64,000 nt of DNA, taken from assembly GCA_965261255.1 (NCBI GenBank), contig CBDHCQ010000004.1, positions 1,550,001-1,614,000 of the forward strand, given 5' to 3'. This DNA is from Bin80 sp965261255 (lineage in GTDB: Bacteria; Bacteroidota; Rhodothermia; Rhodothermales; Bin80). Position numbers and translations under genes: made by a program. The stretch's first letter is position 1. Each line of letters starts with the position of its first letter. Below are positions 26,294-35,648 of this stretch, in pieces. A model generated the notes under the pieces. It was not told where the DNA came from, did not search any database, and saw nothing but the letters and a program-made list of their open reading frames with translations.

Positions 26294-29188
26294 ATGAGGC
26301 AGCTGACTGTCCTGGCAGCGGCGTGCCTATTGCTGCTGAATGGAGCAAAGGCTCAAACTGTAAAGCCAGCTGCACCATACTACGATTTGGTTGCGCTCCG
26401 GGTGGAGTTTTTGCCAGACACCTCCAGCTTTACTACAGGAGATGGAACGTTCTCGGGGCTGAGTCTTCCGATTGAACCAAAGGTTGATCCACTCCCCCAT
26501 GATGCGGCCTATTTTAAGGCCCATCTTGCTTTCCTGGAACACTATATCCGCACAGCCAGCGCTGGCAGAACCAGGATTGTGACGCATCTCATCCCTGAGA
26601 TTGTTCGGCTGGACTATCCGATGGCAACCTACAGTCCGGTTGGATTAAACTCGAACAGTAAGTTAGAGCGATCAAAACTGGCAAACCTGATCCGTGATGC
26701 CTGGACAAAGGCAGATTTAGAGAGTACTTTTGATCCAATGCCGCTCTTGCACAGGAGAAATGTTGCGTTCATCCTGTTCCATGCGGGAGTAGGGCGTGAT
26801 GTTGAGCTGGTCGGCACGACGCTGGACAAAACGCCCCAGGACCTGCCCTCAGTCTTCATGGGGACGAATTCGTTGGCAGACCTTGGCGTTAGTGGACTTT
26901 TGTTTAAAGGATTGCAAGTAGATCATTCACTCATTATTCCCCGAACGGAAACTCGCTCGGGTGTAAATGCCTTTACTGATGAACCGTATCTGCTGGAACT
27001 GTCGATAAATGGACTGCTGGCAGCAAGCTTCATTAGCTTTCTCGGGGTTCCTGACCTGTTCAATACCGATACCGGGGAGTCGGTAATTGGCCCGTTTGGT
27101 GTGATGGATCCTTTGGGTATTTTTGCATATCGCGGCCTGTTTCCACCGCTACCCAGCGCATGGACTCGCACAGCACTCGGGTGGGCCACTCCCAAAGAAA
27201 TTCATGATCCTGGTGTATATGATCTGGCAGCTGGAGAGATTGCCAGGATAGAGATATCAGAGGCTGAGTATTTCTTATTGGAAAACCGTGTGCGCACCTC
27301 CGACGATTCAGGGCTCACGCTGCAAATATTCAACGACGGGGCAATCTCAACGCAACGATTCTCTGCGGTCAGCGATGATTTTGACCGTTTCAATGTGCAG
27401 GCGTTCAATGGCGGAGTGGTTACACAGGCAAGCTCATACGATTTTGCGCTGCCGGGCCGGGATGCCGACAATCAGCAATACAATGGAGGCATTCTCATCT
27501 GGCATGTTGATGAGCGCCAGTTTTCCCGCGCAGTCAATAATGATCCAGACGCTCTGGCTGTGGATATTGAGGAAGCTGACGGCGCGCAGGATATTGGGTT
27601 TGACGGCAGCATCGGCTCTCCTTTTGATTTTTATTTCAGTGACAACCCTTCAAGTGTAGCCTTACCCTCTGGGCTCACTATCAGTCTATATGAGAATCGG
27701 TTTGGCCCCTACACCACACCAGACAGCAGGACTAACGAAGGTGGGAGCAGCTTCGTAACGCTCGATGAGTTTTCGGCCTCCGGTCCGATTATGTCGTTCT
27801 CGTTTCAGAAGGAGGCGGGCGAACATGTGACCGATGCAGGAACGAATGCATTGGGAACAGAAACTACTCCAGAAAGCAGCATTGGGGTGGTAGCCGGCCG
27901 AAGAGCAGTATTTACCGGTACGGAGGTCATTGTGCCAGGGGTCGGCCGGGTGAATGCTCTGGCACGACCAGCCTACAGTGCACAGGGCATGGCGGTCGTT
28001 GATGATCGGGATGGCGGCATTACATTCAGAGAATATGAAGTAATCGGGGGGCAGCTGATAGCAACCCGGTCGGTAACACTTTCAGGGGAACTCCCGATCG
28101 GAGGACCAATGGTGTTTCATGATAACGCACATTATGCCCATTTCACTGGATCAGATCGATCAAAAGTATATCGGATAGCTTCTGGTATAGATGAATATGA
28201 TATAGACGACAGGGGACTGGGGCTTATTGCGACTGATGAAGGAGCATATTTTGTTGGGGAGTCACAGGCAGGGCCGCTTGGTGAAGCTTCGACTTGGACG
28301 TATATGCTGGGCGAAGATGCAGGCTATCCGGTTATGGGACGGGATCGTACCGGGCTTTGGGGAGTGATTCCGCTTCCCACGGCGCTAGTTGTACTGGAGC
28401 CCGATGGTGAAACCAGACGGGTTGCAGCCTCAGCCTTCCTAGGAGACGCAGTTTTTTCATCGCTGCTCGCCATTGCAGACCTGGATCAGAACGGTGTGCT
28501 TGACCTGATTACAACCGCGGGCAATCAGGTCGTTGCATTCTCTCAGGGAGGCGCATTGCTTCCGCCGTTTCCCATTGAAATCGGAGCTCCCGCCACCAGC
28601 GCGCCGCTGATCTATCAATCGGACGACGCGATCATCATCGTTGTATCTGCCGCGGATGGTAACATTTACGCCTTGGATCTTGACCAGAAAGGGCGGGTCA
28701 TTCCCGGGTTTCCCCTATCGGCGGGGCGTGCAATCAAAGCTTCTTCGCTCATTCTGAGTGATACGCTGAGCGTGGTTACCGAATCAGGTATTCTGAGAAA
28801 CTACACGTTGAATAACATCAGCCAGGTGCTCTGGGCACAACAGCATGGTACTGGACATAATGCGAGTTTTGTGGCACTGGCTACAAAAAAAGATGAGACT
28901 GCGCCGCTGTTGAATACAGCAGAGACCTACAACTGGCCGAATCCAATCCGAGATGGACACACGTTTTTTCGGTGCCTCACGAGTGAGGCCTCCGAAGTAA
29001 CCGTAACAGTGGTGGATGCGGCGGGGTCATTGGTGGGCTCGCTAAGTTTTGCCACTTCGGCCGGTGTCCCACATGAAGCCCCCTGGAATACCGGCGCCGC
29101 GAGCGGCATGTACTTCGCGCGGGTAGAAGCAAACTCTGCCTCCGGGAGGACGGATTCGCACCTGATTAAACTCGCGATTATTCGATGA
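26294..29188 (+). CDS. M6-peptidase-like protein lacking the HExxH site, T9SS type A tail
   Basis: A 964-residue exported protein with signal MRQLTVLAAACLLLLNGAKA, a start supported by the ATG at 26294 (the frame itself opens at 26195 inside porV). The first 450 residues follow M6 (immune-inhibitor A type) proteases: FLGVPDLFNTD, FGVMDPLG, SAWTRTALGW, then GGILIWHVDE and VDIEEADGAQDIG. Where M6 enzymes have HEFGH before the LP-D-LYD segment, this protein reads LLAASFISF, so it is probably inactive. A propeller-like region follows (DGNIYALDL) and a C-terminal T9SS sorting domain (NWPNPIRDG; SGMYFARVEA). Its stop overlaps the next start (ATGA). Confidence 0.75.
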   Translation: MRQLTVLAAACLLLLNGAKAQTVKPAAPYYDLVALRVEFLPDTSSFTTGDGTFSGLSLPIEPKVDPLPHDAAYFKAHLAFLEHYIRTASAGRTRIVTHLIPEIVRLDYPMATYSPVGLNSNSKLERSKLANLIRDAWTKADLESTFDPMPLLHRRNVAFILFHAGVGRDVELVGTTLDKTPQDLPSVFMGTNSLADLGVSGLLFKGLQVDHSLIIPRTETRSGVNAFTDEPYLLELSINGLLAASFISFLGVPDLFNTDTGESVIGPFGVMDPLGIFAYRGLFPPLPSAWTRTALGWATPKEIHDPGVYDLAAGEIARIEISEAEYFLLENRVRTSDDSGLTLQIFNDGAISTQRFSAVSDDFDRFNVQAFNGGVVTQASSYDFALPGRDADNQQYNGGILIWHVDERQFSRAVNNDPDALAVDIEEADGAQDIGFDGSIGSPFDFYFSDNPSSVALPSGLTISLYENRFGPYTTPDSRTNEGGSSFVTLDEFSASGPIMSFSFQKEAGEHVTDAGTNALGTETTPESSIGVVAGRRAVFTGTEVIVPGVGRVNALARPAYSAQGMAVVDDRDGGITFREYEVIGGQLIATRSVTLSGELPIGGPMVFHDNAHYAHFTGSDRSKVYRIASGIDEYDIDDRGLGLIATDEGAYFVGESQAGPLGEASTWTYMLGEDAGYPVMGRDRTGLWGVIPLPTALVVLEPDGETRRVAASAFLGDAVFSSLLAIADLDQNGVLDLITTAGNQVVAFSQGGALLPPFPIEIGAPATSAPLIYQSDDAIIIVVSAADGNIYALDLDQKGRVIPGFPLSAGRAIKASSLILSDTLSVVTESGILRNYTLNNISQVLWAQQHGTGHNASFVALATKKDETAPLLNTAETYNWPNPIRDGHTFFRCLTSEASEVTVTVVDAAGSLVGSLSFATSAGVPHEAPWNTGAASGMYFARVEANSASGRTDSHLIKLAIIR

Positions 29189-32100
29189 AATGGGCCCTCT
29201 CTATTCTTGTTGCGGCAATGTTGGTTGCCGGTACGCAGGCTCAGGTTTCTCCGTCTCTTCTAGATTTTAGTCGTACAGCGCTTGATTGGTACCAAATAGA
29301 GACGGAGCACTTTGTCATACTGTTTCATATGGATGACGCGGGGCAGGGAGCAAGTCGATCTGCACAGGTGGCTGCACGGATTGCTGAGGAGGTCTACGAA
29401 CCCATAACAAGCCTGTATGAGCACGAGCCGGATAGCAAAGTGCATATTATCCTCAAAGACTACGAGGATTACTCAAACGGCGCAGCGTACTTTTTTGACA
29501 ACAAGATTGAGATCTGGGCGCCCGCCCTGAATTCTCCCTTGCGAGGCGCACACGACTGGATGCGCAACGTGATCACACACGAATTCACCCATATCGTTCA
29601 GGTTCAGGCAGCAATGAAATCTCCGCGGAGATGGCCTTTGGGGTACCTCCAGATCCTGGATTACGAGGATGTACGCCGTCCTGATGTCCTGTATGGATAT
29701 CCCAATGTGATTGTTAGTTATCCCGTTATTGGTTTGAATAACCCGGCCTGGTTTGCAGAAGGAACTGCACAATATCAACATGACCACTTGCACTATGACC
29801 GCTGGGATTCACACAGGGATATGTTGCTGCGAACCCGTGTTCTGAGCGGGAAGGCGCTCAGCCTGACTGAGCTTGGCAGCTTCTATTCCAAGAGCAGTTT
29901 GATGCGCGAGGGTGTGTATAATCATGGGTTCGCATTCACGCTGTATTTGGCACGTGTGTATGGAGCGGAGGTGTTGGCCCAGATCAGTGATTATTTGCGC
30001 AGTTGGCGTATCTGGCGTGTTGAGAAGGCCATTGAGCGGGCAACCGGTATACCCGGAAAGGAGGTTTACGAGTCGTGGCTCCAGGAGCTCAATCGTTCAT
30101 ATACACTGGCCGTCTCGCCCATTCGGGAAGCTCTTGTGGAAGGAACACTGGTTGAGTCAGAGGGCTTCGCCAATTATCACCCGCGTTTCTCGCCGGATGG
30201 ATTGAAGTTGGCCTATATATCCAACAAAGGAGAGCATTTTAGTCGTACAAGTCTGTACATACAAGATTTAGGCAGCGGGTCGACTGTTGCCCATGATCTG
30301 GGGGCGGCATTCGGTGACTACATCTGTTCGCTTGGTCATCGTGTAAGATCCAATGTGACCGGCGCTGCTGCCTGGCGACCGGATGGTCAGGCACTCGTGT
30401 ATGCACGGCAGCGCGTAACCTCGGAAGGTTTTCTCTACACAGATCTTCATCTGATTGAATTAGACACGAAAGAATCCTCTCCGCTGACGCGTGATGCACG
30501 TGCCTCGCAACCTGCGTGGGATTCCACAGGGGCAAGAATTGTATACGTCAGCTCTGATGATGGAAGCAGCAACCTGCAGCTGCTGAATGTAAAAACAGGT
30601 GAGCGCAGACCAATGACGCGGTTTGCAGACGGAACCCAAGTCACCTCCCCCATATGGCACGGTAAATGGATTTATTTTGCGCGACTTGATCCTGGCGCGC
30701 ATGGCAACGATCTGTGGAAGGTCCAGGTAGACGGAACAGAATTGACCCCCGTTCTAAAGACATCGGCAGATGAGCGATCACCGACGATAGCCAATGGCGT
30801 GTTGTACTATGCTTCTGACAAGAACGGGATCTATAATATTTATCGGTTTAAGCCAGACGGTTCGGAGCAACTGACTCAGGTCATCGGTGGGGCCTTTATG
30901 CCGGACATCAGTGAAGATGGGAGGATCGCTTATGCCACATATAGATGGGATGGATACAAGATTGCCATTCTGGAGCATCCAGAAGCGATTGAACCGGTCG
31001 TCCAATATGCGCCTCCGGAATTCATCACAAAAACCACCCCGCCGGCGACTTCGAAAAATGACGGAGATATAAGGGCTATCGATCCAGAGTTACTTTCAAG
31101 TGCATTGCGTGAGGAGGCGGCTTTGGGGATAGACTCTCTGCAGATATCGCGCTATAATGCCGACTTTACAAGCTTTAGTCTCTCGCCGGTCGTCCGGTTG
31201 GATCAATACGTAGAGCGTCGGCTTGAGGGGCGAATTCGCGGTAGGGCGGAAACCTTTTGGAGGAACCTGAAATTCGGCGCCTACGTCTCTTCCCGGGAGG
31301 TTCTGGAGGGAATGAGTCTGTTCGGAGGATTGCTAATTGGTCCAGGATCGCATCAGGATGGCCAAATTTTCGCACCGGCAAATTTATTGGCGCTGGAACG
31401 GGATGTATTCCTCCAATTCAATTACTCTCGGGGTTTTGGTTTCTTGCCTGGACGCTGGTCACCGCAGATAGCAATAGAGCTGTATAATATTCAGCGCCAG
31501 GTAGAGAACGGACTATCTATTGAGGAGCATCCCTGTACGGCATGCTTACCTGAGACTACAAATGCTGATTTGACCTATGGGCTCTGGGAGGGAAATATTT
31601 ATTTGCGCAGCAAGATTAACCGCAGTACAGTTCTTGAAGCTGGATACCGGTACAGTCCGTATCGTGTAACAACAAACCGTTTTTATTCGAGGGAGCTTTC
31701 AGATTGGATACCCAGTACCTCGTCGCGCTACTATATTGGCCGCAGCTATATGGCGAGTGCGTACTTTGAGGCACGGCGTTCTCATCGTGAGTCGGATATA
31801 ATGCGCACAGGCATTCGCATTACGGCTAAGTATGAACGCGAAACCGGTGAGCTACTGAGGCAATTTGATGTCGAAGAAGGGCAACTGGTCCCGATCTATG
31901 ACACTGACGTACTCCATCGGATGCTCGTTGATCTGGAGGGCGGGATCCGGCTTCCCGGCCAAATTCGTGGCACCTCACATGGGCTTAATGTTCGGATGCA
32001 AGCCTCAACGCTGTTTGGCAAGAATACAGATACGTTCTATTTTGACTATGTTGGCGGTCTGTCCGGGGCGCGCGGTTATCCCTTTTATGCACTGGGCGGT

Positions 32101-32445
32101 ACAGAAACCTTGTGGCTCCAGGCTGCATGGACTTTGCCGTTGATTCCTGATATTCGCCGCCAGATCGGGCCAGTTTACATGGATAAAGTCTTCATGCGTA
32201 TTTATGCTGATGGGGCCAGAGTTCAACCAGCGAGTCGGGCGATCCGAAAAGACGTGGGAGCGGAATTTCGCCTGAAGATGGGGAGCTATTATTTATTGCC
32301 AACGGCATTGTTTGTCAGTGCAACCTACGGTGTGGATGCATTTCAGGTTACGCTGGATGATGCGTTCGTTACCTCACAGCCAAGCGTGGATTACGGCAAG
32401 GAGCTTCAATGGCACTTTGGGTTGCTTTTTGGGTTTGACCTGTAG
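29185..32445 (+). CDS. Gluzincin-type metalloprotease-TolB-like propeller-barrel fusion
   Basis: A 1086-residue exported protein with signal MKWALSILVAAMLVAGTQA. The first 300 residues form a peptidase-MA-like domain: zinc motif HEFTH at 132-136 and WFAEGTAQY with E192 as likely third ligand. Residues about 320-620 carry PD40/TolB-like propeller blades (HPRFSPDGLKLAYISNKGE; AWRPDGQALVYAR; ISEDGRIAYA). The remaining 430 residues look like an outer-membrane barrel (YSRGFGFLPGRW; GLSGARGYPFYALGG, and a terminal WHFGLLFGFDL). So a protease and propeller appear tethered to an outer-membrane barrel. It overlaps the M6-like gene by 4 bases. No substrate is known. Confidence 0.8.
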   Translation: MKWALSILVAAMLVAGTQAQVSPSLLDFSRTALDWYQIETEHFVILFHMDDAGQGASRSAQVAARIAEEVYEPITSLYEHEPDSKVHIILKDYEDYSNGAAYFFDNKIEIWAPALNSPLRGAHDWMRNVITHEFTHIVQVQAAMKSPRRWPLGYLQILDYEDVRRPDVLYGYPNVIVSYPVIGLNNPAWFAEGTAQYQHDHLHYDRWDSHRDMLLRTRVLSGKALSLTELGSFYSKSSLMREGVYNHGFAFTLYLARVYGAEVLAQISDYLRSWRIWRVEKAIERATGIPGKEVYESWLQELNRSYTLAVSPIREALVEGTLVESEGFANYHPRFSPDGLKLAYISNKGEHFSRTSLYIQDLGSGSTVAHDLGAAFGDYICSLGHRVRSNVTGAAAWRPDGQALVYARQRVTSEGFLYTDLHLIELDTKESSPLTRDARASQPAWDSTGARIVYVSSDDGSSNLQLLNVKTGERRPMTRFADGTQVTSPIWHGKWIYFARLDPGAHGNDLWKVQVDGTELTPVLKTSADERSPTIANGVLYYASDKNGIYNIYRFKPDGSEQLTQVIGGAFMPDISEDGRIAYATYRWDGYKIAILEHPEAIEPVVQYAPPEFITKTTPPATSKNDGDIRAIDPELLSSALREEAALGIDSLQISRYNADFTSFSLSPVVRLDQYVERRLEGRIRGRAETFWRNLKFGAYVSSREVLEGMSLFGGLLIGPGSHQDGQIFAPANLLALERDVFLQFNYSRGFGFLPGRWSPQIAIELYNIQRQVENGLSIEEHPCTACLPETTNADLTYGLWEGNIYLRSKINRSTVLEAGYRYSPYRVTTNRFYSRELSDWIPSTSSRYYIGRSYMASAYFEARRSHRESDIMRTGIRITAKYERETGELLRQFDVEEGQLVPIYDTDVLHRMLVDLEGGIRLPGQIRGTSHGLNVRMQASTLFGKNTDTFYFDYVGGLSGARGYPFYALGGTETLWLQAAWTLPLIPDIRRQIGPVYMDKVFMRIYADGARVQPASRAIRKDVGAEFRLKMGSYYLLPTALFVSATYGVDAFQVTLDDAFVTSQPSVDYGKELQWHFGLLFGFDL

Positions 32446-32463
32446 CGATATTCTTGGATAGCC

Positions 32464-33102
32464 ATGACACCTGTTGTGATCTTTTGCCTGCTCTTTATCG
32501 CAATCAGCATTGGGTTGCTTTATTTAGTCCTGCGAAGAAACCCATACCCGGTTCCGCGCGGGGGTGTACAGTGGATGGTCACTATCATGTGTACACTGCT
32601 CGTTTGTCTCTCTGGTTTAGTAATTGCGCTTGAGTGGAGCTTTTCCGAGCATTCTGAGGTTACCTCCGCCCCGGAGTACGTAGAGCCTTTTGTGTTTCGA
32701 ATGGTTTCCAATCAGGAGGAGGTGAACATAAGCGATTTCAGTGGAAGCGTGGTGCTCTTGAATTTCTGGGCCACCTGGTGCCAACCCTGTATTACTGAGC
32801 TACCTGAACTTGATGCACTGCAGGAAGCATATGGGGACCGAGGCTTAGTCGTTGTAACGCTGTCGGACGAGGACTTGGAGGAACTTCAGCTGTATGATGA
32901 TCTGTTGCCCGAGAGAACGGTATCTGGCTATGTGGCTCTTGAGGAGCTGCCGGAATATTTCAGAAATGAACTTGCTTCCGGGCGACCGGTCTCGTACGTG
33001 ATTGATGGAGCAGGAACGATTCGAGAACGTCTCCTAGGGGCAGGGACATTTGAATACTTCGAGGGCCTTGTTACTCCGTGGCTGGCCCAACTTCAATCGT
33101 AG
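32464..33102 (+). CDS. TlpA-like thioredoxin-fold membrane protein
   Basis: A 212-residue protein with two N-terminal membrane segments (VIFCLLFIAISIGLLYLVL and MVTIMCTLLVCLSGLVIAL) and a periplasmic thioredoxin domain. Its redox motif is FWATWCQPC near residues 101-109. The likely cis-proline loop is SGRPVSYVIDGAG. It would reduce or exchange disulfides in the periplasm. It lies in the T9SS block, 18 bases after the protease-barrel gene and 3 bases before the DUF5683-like gene. Confidence 0.85.
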   Translation: MTPVVIFCLLFIAISIGLLYLVLRRNPYPVPRGGVQWMVTIMCTLLVCLSGLVIALEWSFSEHSEVTSAPEYVEPFVFRMVSNQEEVNISDFSGSVVLLNFWATWCQPCITELPELDALQEAYGDRGLVVVTLSDEDLEELQLYDDLLPERTVSGYVALEELPEYFRNELASGRPVSYVIDGAGTIRERLLGAGTFEYFEGLVTPWLAQLQS

Positions 33103-33105
33103 CGC

Positions 33106-34071
33106 ATGCGGCGTATTGCACTTGTCATTGGCCTCCTTGCCATCATCCCGAATGTTCAGGCGCAGCCTACCGCAGATAGTCTAGAAGCACTGTTTTCAAG
33201 CTCCCGACGCAGCACTCCGCTTGCCTTTGGCATGTCTGCTGTGGTTCCTGGATTGGGCCAAGCCTATAATCGTCATTGGATCAAGGCAGCAGTTGGGGTC
33301 GCGGGAGAGGCCACGGTACTCTTGCTGTATGCTTCCTGGCGCCAACAGGGAGTAGACGGGCGTGATGCATACCAAATGGAAGCTCACATGCACTGGAGCC
33401 CGATTAAGTATGCTTACTGGCTGAATGATTATACTCAATACTTGAATCAGCTGCCAGATGGGCGTCAAGTCACGGCTTCGCCGGTGAATATTTCACCAGC
33501 ACTTTTGAATATTGACCTAACGCAGCCAGACGCTTGGTCAGATTCGGAACGATTGGCAGTGCGAAGATTGTTCCAGGAGATTCAGTTGCTTGAACGTGAC
33601 AGCTATCATGGAGATACAGGAGCAGTTTTTTCGCATGTGCTGCCATTTTTTGGGGAACAGCAGTATTATGAACTTGTAGGCAAGTACTTTCAGTTTGCTC
33701 CGGGTTGGGAAGATTACATAGCTATTGTAAGAGATGGTCGTGTAACCTGGATTGACGAGAATGGGGATTTTATTCAGTCTATTGAGCCGGAAGCAACAGG
33801 CCCGGGTGGAACAAAGCCGAATGTATCCGCAAGGTTCTATCGATACGCAGAGGAACATGCCGACGCAAATACATACTTACGCCGAGCTTCCCGGATTACA
33901 ACCCTGCTCATCGTGAATCATGTACTTGCTGCTGTGGATGCAGCGATATTTGCACGACTGCACAATCGTCGTATGCAATTACGTCTCGGTCTGCTGAAAG
34001 ATGTACAGGGCAGAACTCTCGTGGCTCCGCAGGTGAGCTTCCTTCTGAATAAGAGACGCATTGATCATTAA
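33106..34071 (+). CDS. DUF5683-like secreted or membrane protein
   Basis: A 321-residue protein with signal MRRIALVIGLLAIIPNVQA. The segment PLAFGMSAVVPGLGQAYNRHWIKA, given by its core SAVVPGLGQAYN, recalls DUF5683 proteins, which often carry this Gly-Leu-Gly-Gln helix near a membrane. A second hydrophobic segment lies near residue 275 (ITTLLIVNHVLAAVDAAIFA). Function unknown. It closes the block that begins with porU. Confidence 0.65.
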   Translation: MRRIALVIGLLAIIPNVQAQPTADSLEALFSSSRRSTPLAFGMSAVVPGLGQAYNRHWIKAAVGVAGEATVLLLYASWRQQGVDGRDAYQMEAHMHWSPIKYAYWLNDYTQYLNQLPDGRQVTASPVNISPALLNIDLTQPDAWSDSERLAVRRLFQEIQLLERDSYHGDTGAVFSHVLPFFGEQQYYELVGKYFQFAPGWEDYIAIVRDGRVTWIDENGDFIQSIEPEATGPGGTKPNVSARFYRYAEEHADANTYLRRASRITTLLIVNHVLAAVDAAIFARLHNRRMQLRLGLLKDVQGRTLVAPQVSFLLNKRRIDH

Positions 34072-34159
34072 ATTGACATTTCATGCGTTATAAAGCTCTC
34101 CGCAGCATACCGGTCTCTAGTCGTATATTGAAACTCCAACTCAAAACATTATTGCAATC

Positions 34160-35518
34160 ATGAATTGGTATAAGCAATTGCATGTATGGATTATCCTGGG
34201 CCTTGTGTTCGGATTAGGTTATGGAATTCTTTCTGCTGCAATGGGGTGGGGGGCGTTCACGCAGGCATGGATCAGCCCCTTTGGCGACATTTTTCTGAAC
34301 GCATTGTTCATGATTGCGGTGCCGCTCGTACTGGGGTCAATCATAACCGGCGTGGCCTCGCTTTCAGATACACGCAAATTAGCTCGGATTGGCGGTAAAA
34401 CAATTCTGATCTATGTCAGCACAACGGTTGCTGCTCTGATCATTGGGTTGCTTCTTGTCAATACCATCCGCCCGGGAGATACGGTTCCGGAAGAAGTCCG
34501 TATGGAACTGCAGGAAGGGTACAGTGATATGGCGGAGGAGCGCCAGGAGAGTGCTGCTACGGCTCAGGAACGCGGACCATTGCAGGCATTTGTAGACATG
34601 GTGCCACGCAATATCGCAGCAGCAGCCTCCAATAACCGGAACATGCTGCAAGTGGTACTGATCTCAATACTGTTTGGGATCGCACTACTACTTATTCCGA
34701 AAGATAAGGCCCAACCTATGTTGGGTTTCTTTGAAAGTCTGACAGCGGTTGTCATCAAGATTGTAGAGATCATCATGTGGATTGCTCCTCTAGGCGTGTT
34801 TGCGCTCCTTGCGGATACGGTCAGTTTGATTTCAGGGGACAATCTGGGTGAATTGTGGAGTTTGCTGGGGGCGCTTGGGTTTTACATGCTCGTGGTGCTT
34901 GCCGGGCTCGTTGTGCATGTCATCGTTACGTATGGGTCAATCCTGAAATTCTTGACACCGATGTCTCTCAAGAGATTCATTATGGGGATAGCGCCTGCAC
35001 AGCTTGTTGCATTCAGCACCTCATCGAGTGGTGCAACGCTTCCAGTCACCATGGATCGCGCCGAGAACCACTTGGGGGTCAGCGAGGAGGTTTCTTCCTT
35101 CGTACTTCCGCTTGGTGCTACGATCAATATGGATGGTACTGCGCTCTATCAGGCGGTGGCAGCGGTGTTCATTGCGCAGACACTTGGCATTGCACTTGGC
35201 TTTATGGACCAATTGGAGATCATACTCCTGGCTCTACTTGCCTCCATAGGCACTGCTGCGGTTCCCAGTGCCGGTATCATTATGTTGATCATCATATTGC
35301 AATCGGTTGGTGTTCCTGCAGCGGGTATAGCATTGATCCTGGGTGTTGATCGCATTTTGGATATGTGCCGGACGGTATGCAATATTACGGGGGATGCAAC
35401 CGTCGCTACCTTGGTTGCTTCTTCGGAGGGGCAACTTGGTGAGGTCAGCGAAAGCACCGCTCGCATTGGATTTGTTGCTACTCCCGATGCATCTTTGGGA
35501 GAGCACCCTGAGAAATAG
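34160..35518 (+). CDS. Dicarboxylate/amino acid:cation symporter
   Basis: A 452-residue inner-membrane transporter of the DAACS family (GltP/DctA, Glt-Ph fold) importing acidic amino acids or C4-dicarboxylates with Na+ or H+. The reentrant-loop motif FSTSSSGATLPVT is followed by the unwound NMDGTALY segment near residue 325. HP2 is AVPSAGIIML, and the ligand helix VDRILDMCRTVCNITGD carries the usual D, R and N residues. A loop after helix 3 is rich in E, Q and A. The substrate cannot be fixed from sequence alone. It is convergent with the tRNA-Arg gene. Confidence 0.92.
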   Translation: MNWYKQLHVWIILGLVFGLGYGILSAAMGWGAFTQAWISPFGDIFLNALFMIAVPLVLGSIITGVASLSDTRKLARIGGKTILIYVSTTVAALIIGLLLVNTIRPGDTVPEEVRMELQEGYSDMAEERQESAATAQERGPLQAFVDMVPRNIAAAASNNRNMLQVVLISILFGIALLLIPKDKAQPMLGFFESLTAVVIKIVEIIMWIAPLGVFALLADTVSLISGDNLGELWSLLGALGFYMLVVLAGLVVHVIVTYGSILKFLTPMSLKRFIMGIAPAQLVAFSTSSSGATLPVTMDRAENHLGVSEEVSSFVLPLGATINMDGTALYQAVAAVFIAQTLGIALGFMDQLEIILLALLASIGTAAVPSAGIIMLIIILQSVGVPAAGIALILGVDRILDMCRTVCNITGDATVATLVASSEGQLGEVSESTARIGFVATPDASLGEHPEK

Positions 35519-35535
35519 TTCAGTAGCCGAAAGGG

Positions 35536-35609
35536 TACGCCCGAGAGGATTCGAACCTCTGGCCTTCTGCTCCGGAGGCAGACGCTCTATCCAACTGAGC
35601 TACGGGCGC
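35536..35609 (-). tRNA. tRNA-Arg (CCG)
   Basis: A 74-base cloverleaf on the minus strand. The acceptor strands are GCGCCCG and CGGGCGT, with a G1-U72 wobble, and A73 as discriminator. The D arm contains AGTTGGATA, the anticodon arm is TCTGC-CTCCGGA-GCAGA, and the T arm has TTCGAAT. The loop gives anticodon CCG, reading CGG. CCA is not encoded. Confidence 0.95.
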
Positions 35610-35648
35610 GTTGTATCCTCTAATGTATGAACTGCCATAAACGTTTCC

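Noticed and set aside
34073..34094. TTGACA followed by TATAAA upstream of the symporter gene as a promoter
   Set aside because: The boxes are only about 10 bases apart, too close for a sigma-70 promoter.
34855..35349. A 164-codon frame rich in Cys, His and Trp inside the symporter gene
   Set aside because: Out-of-frame shadow of a strongly recognised DAACS transporter.
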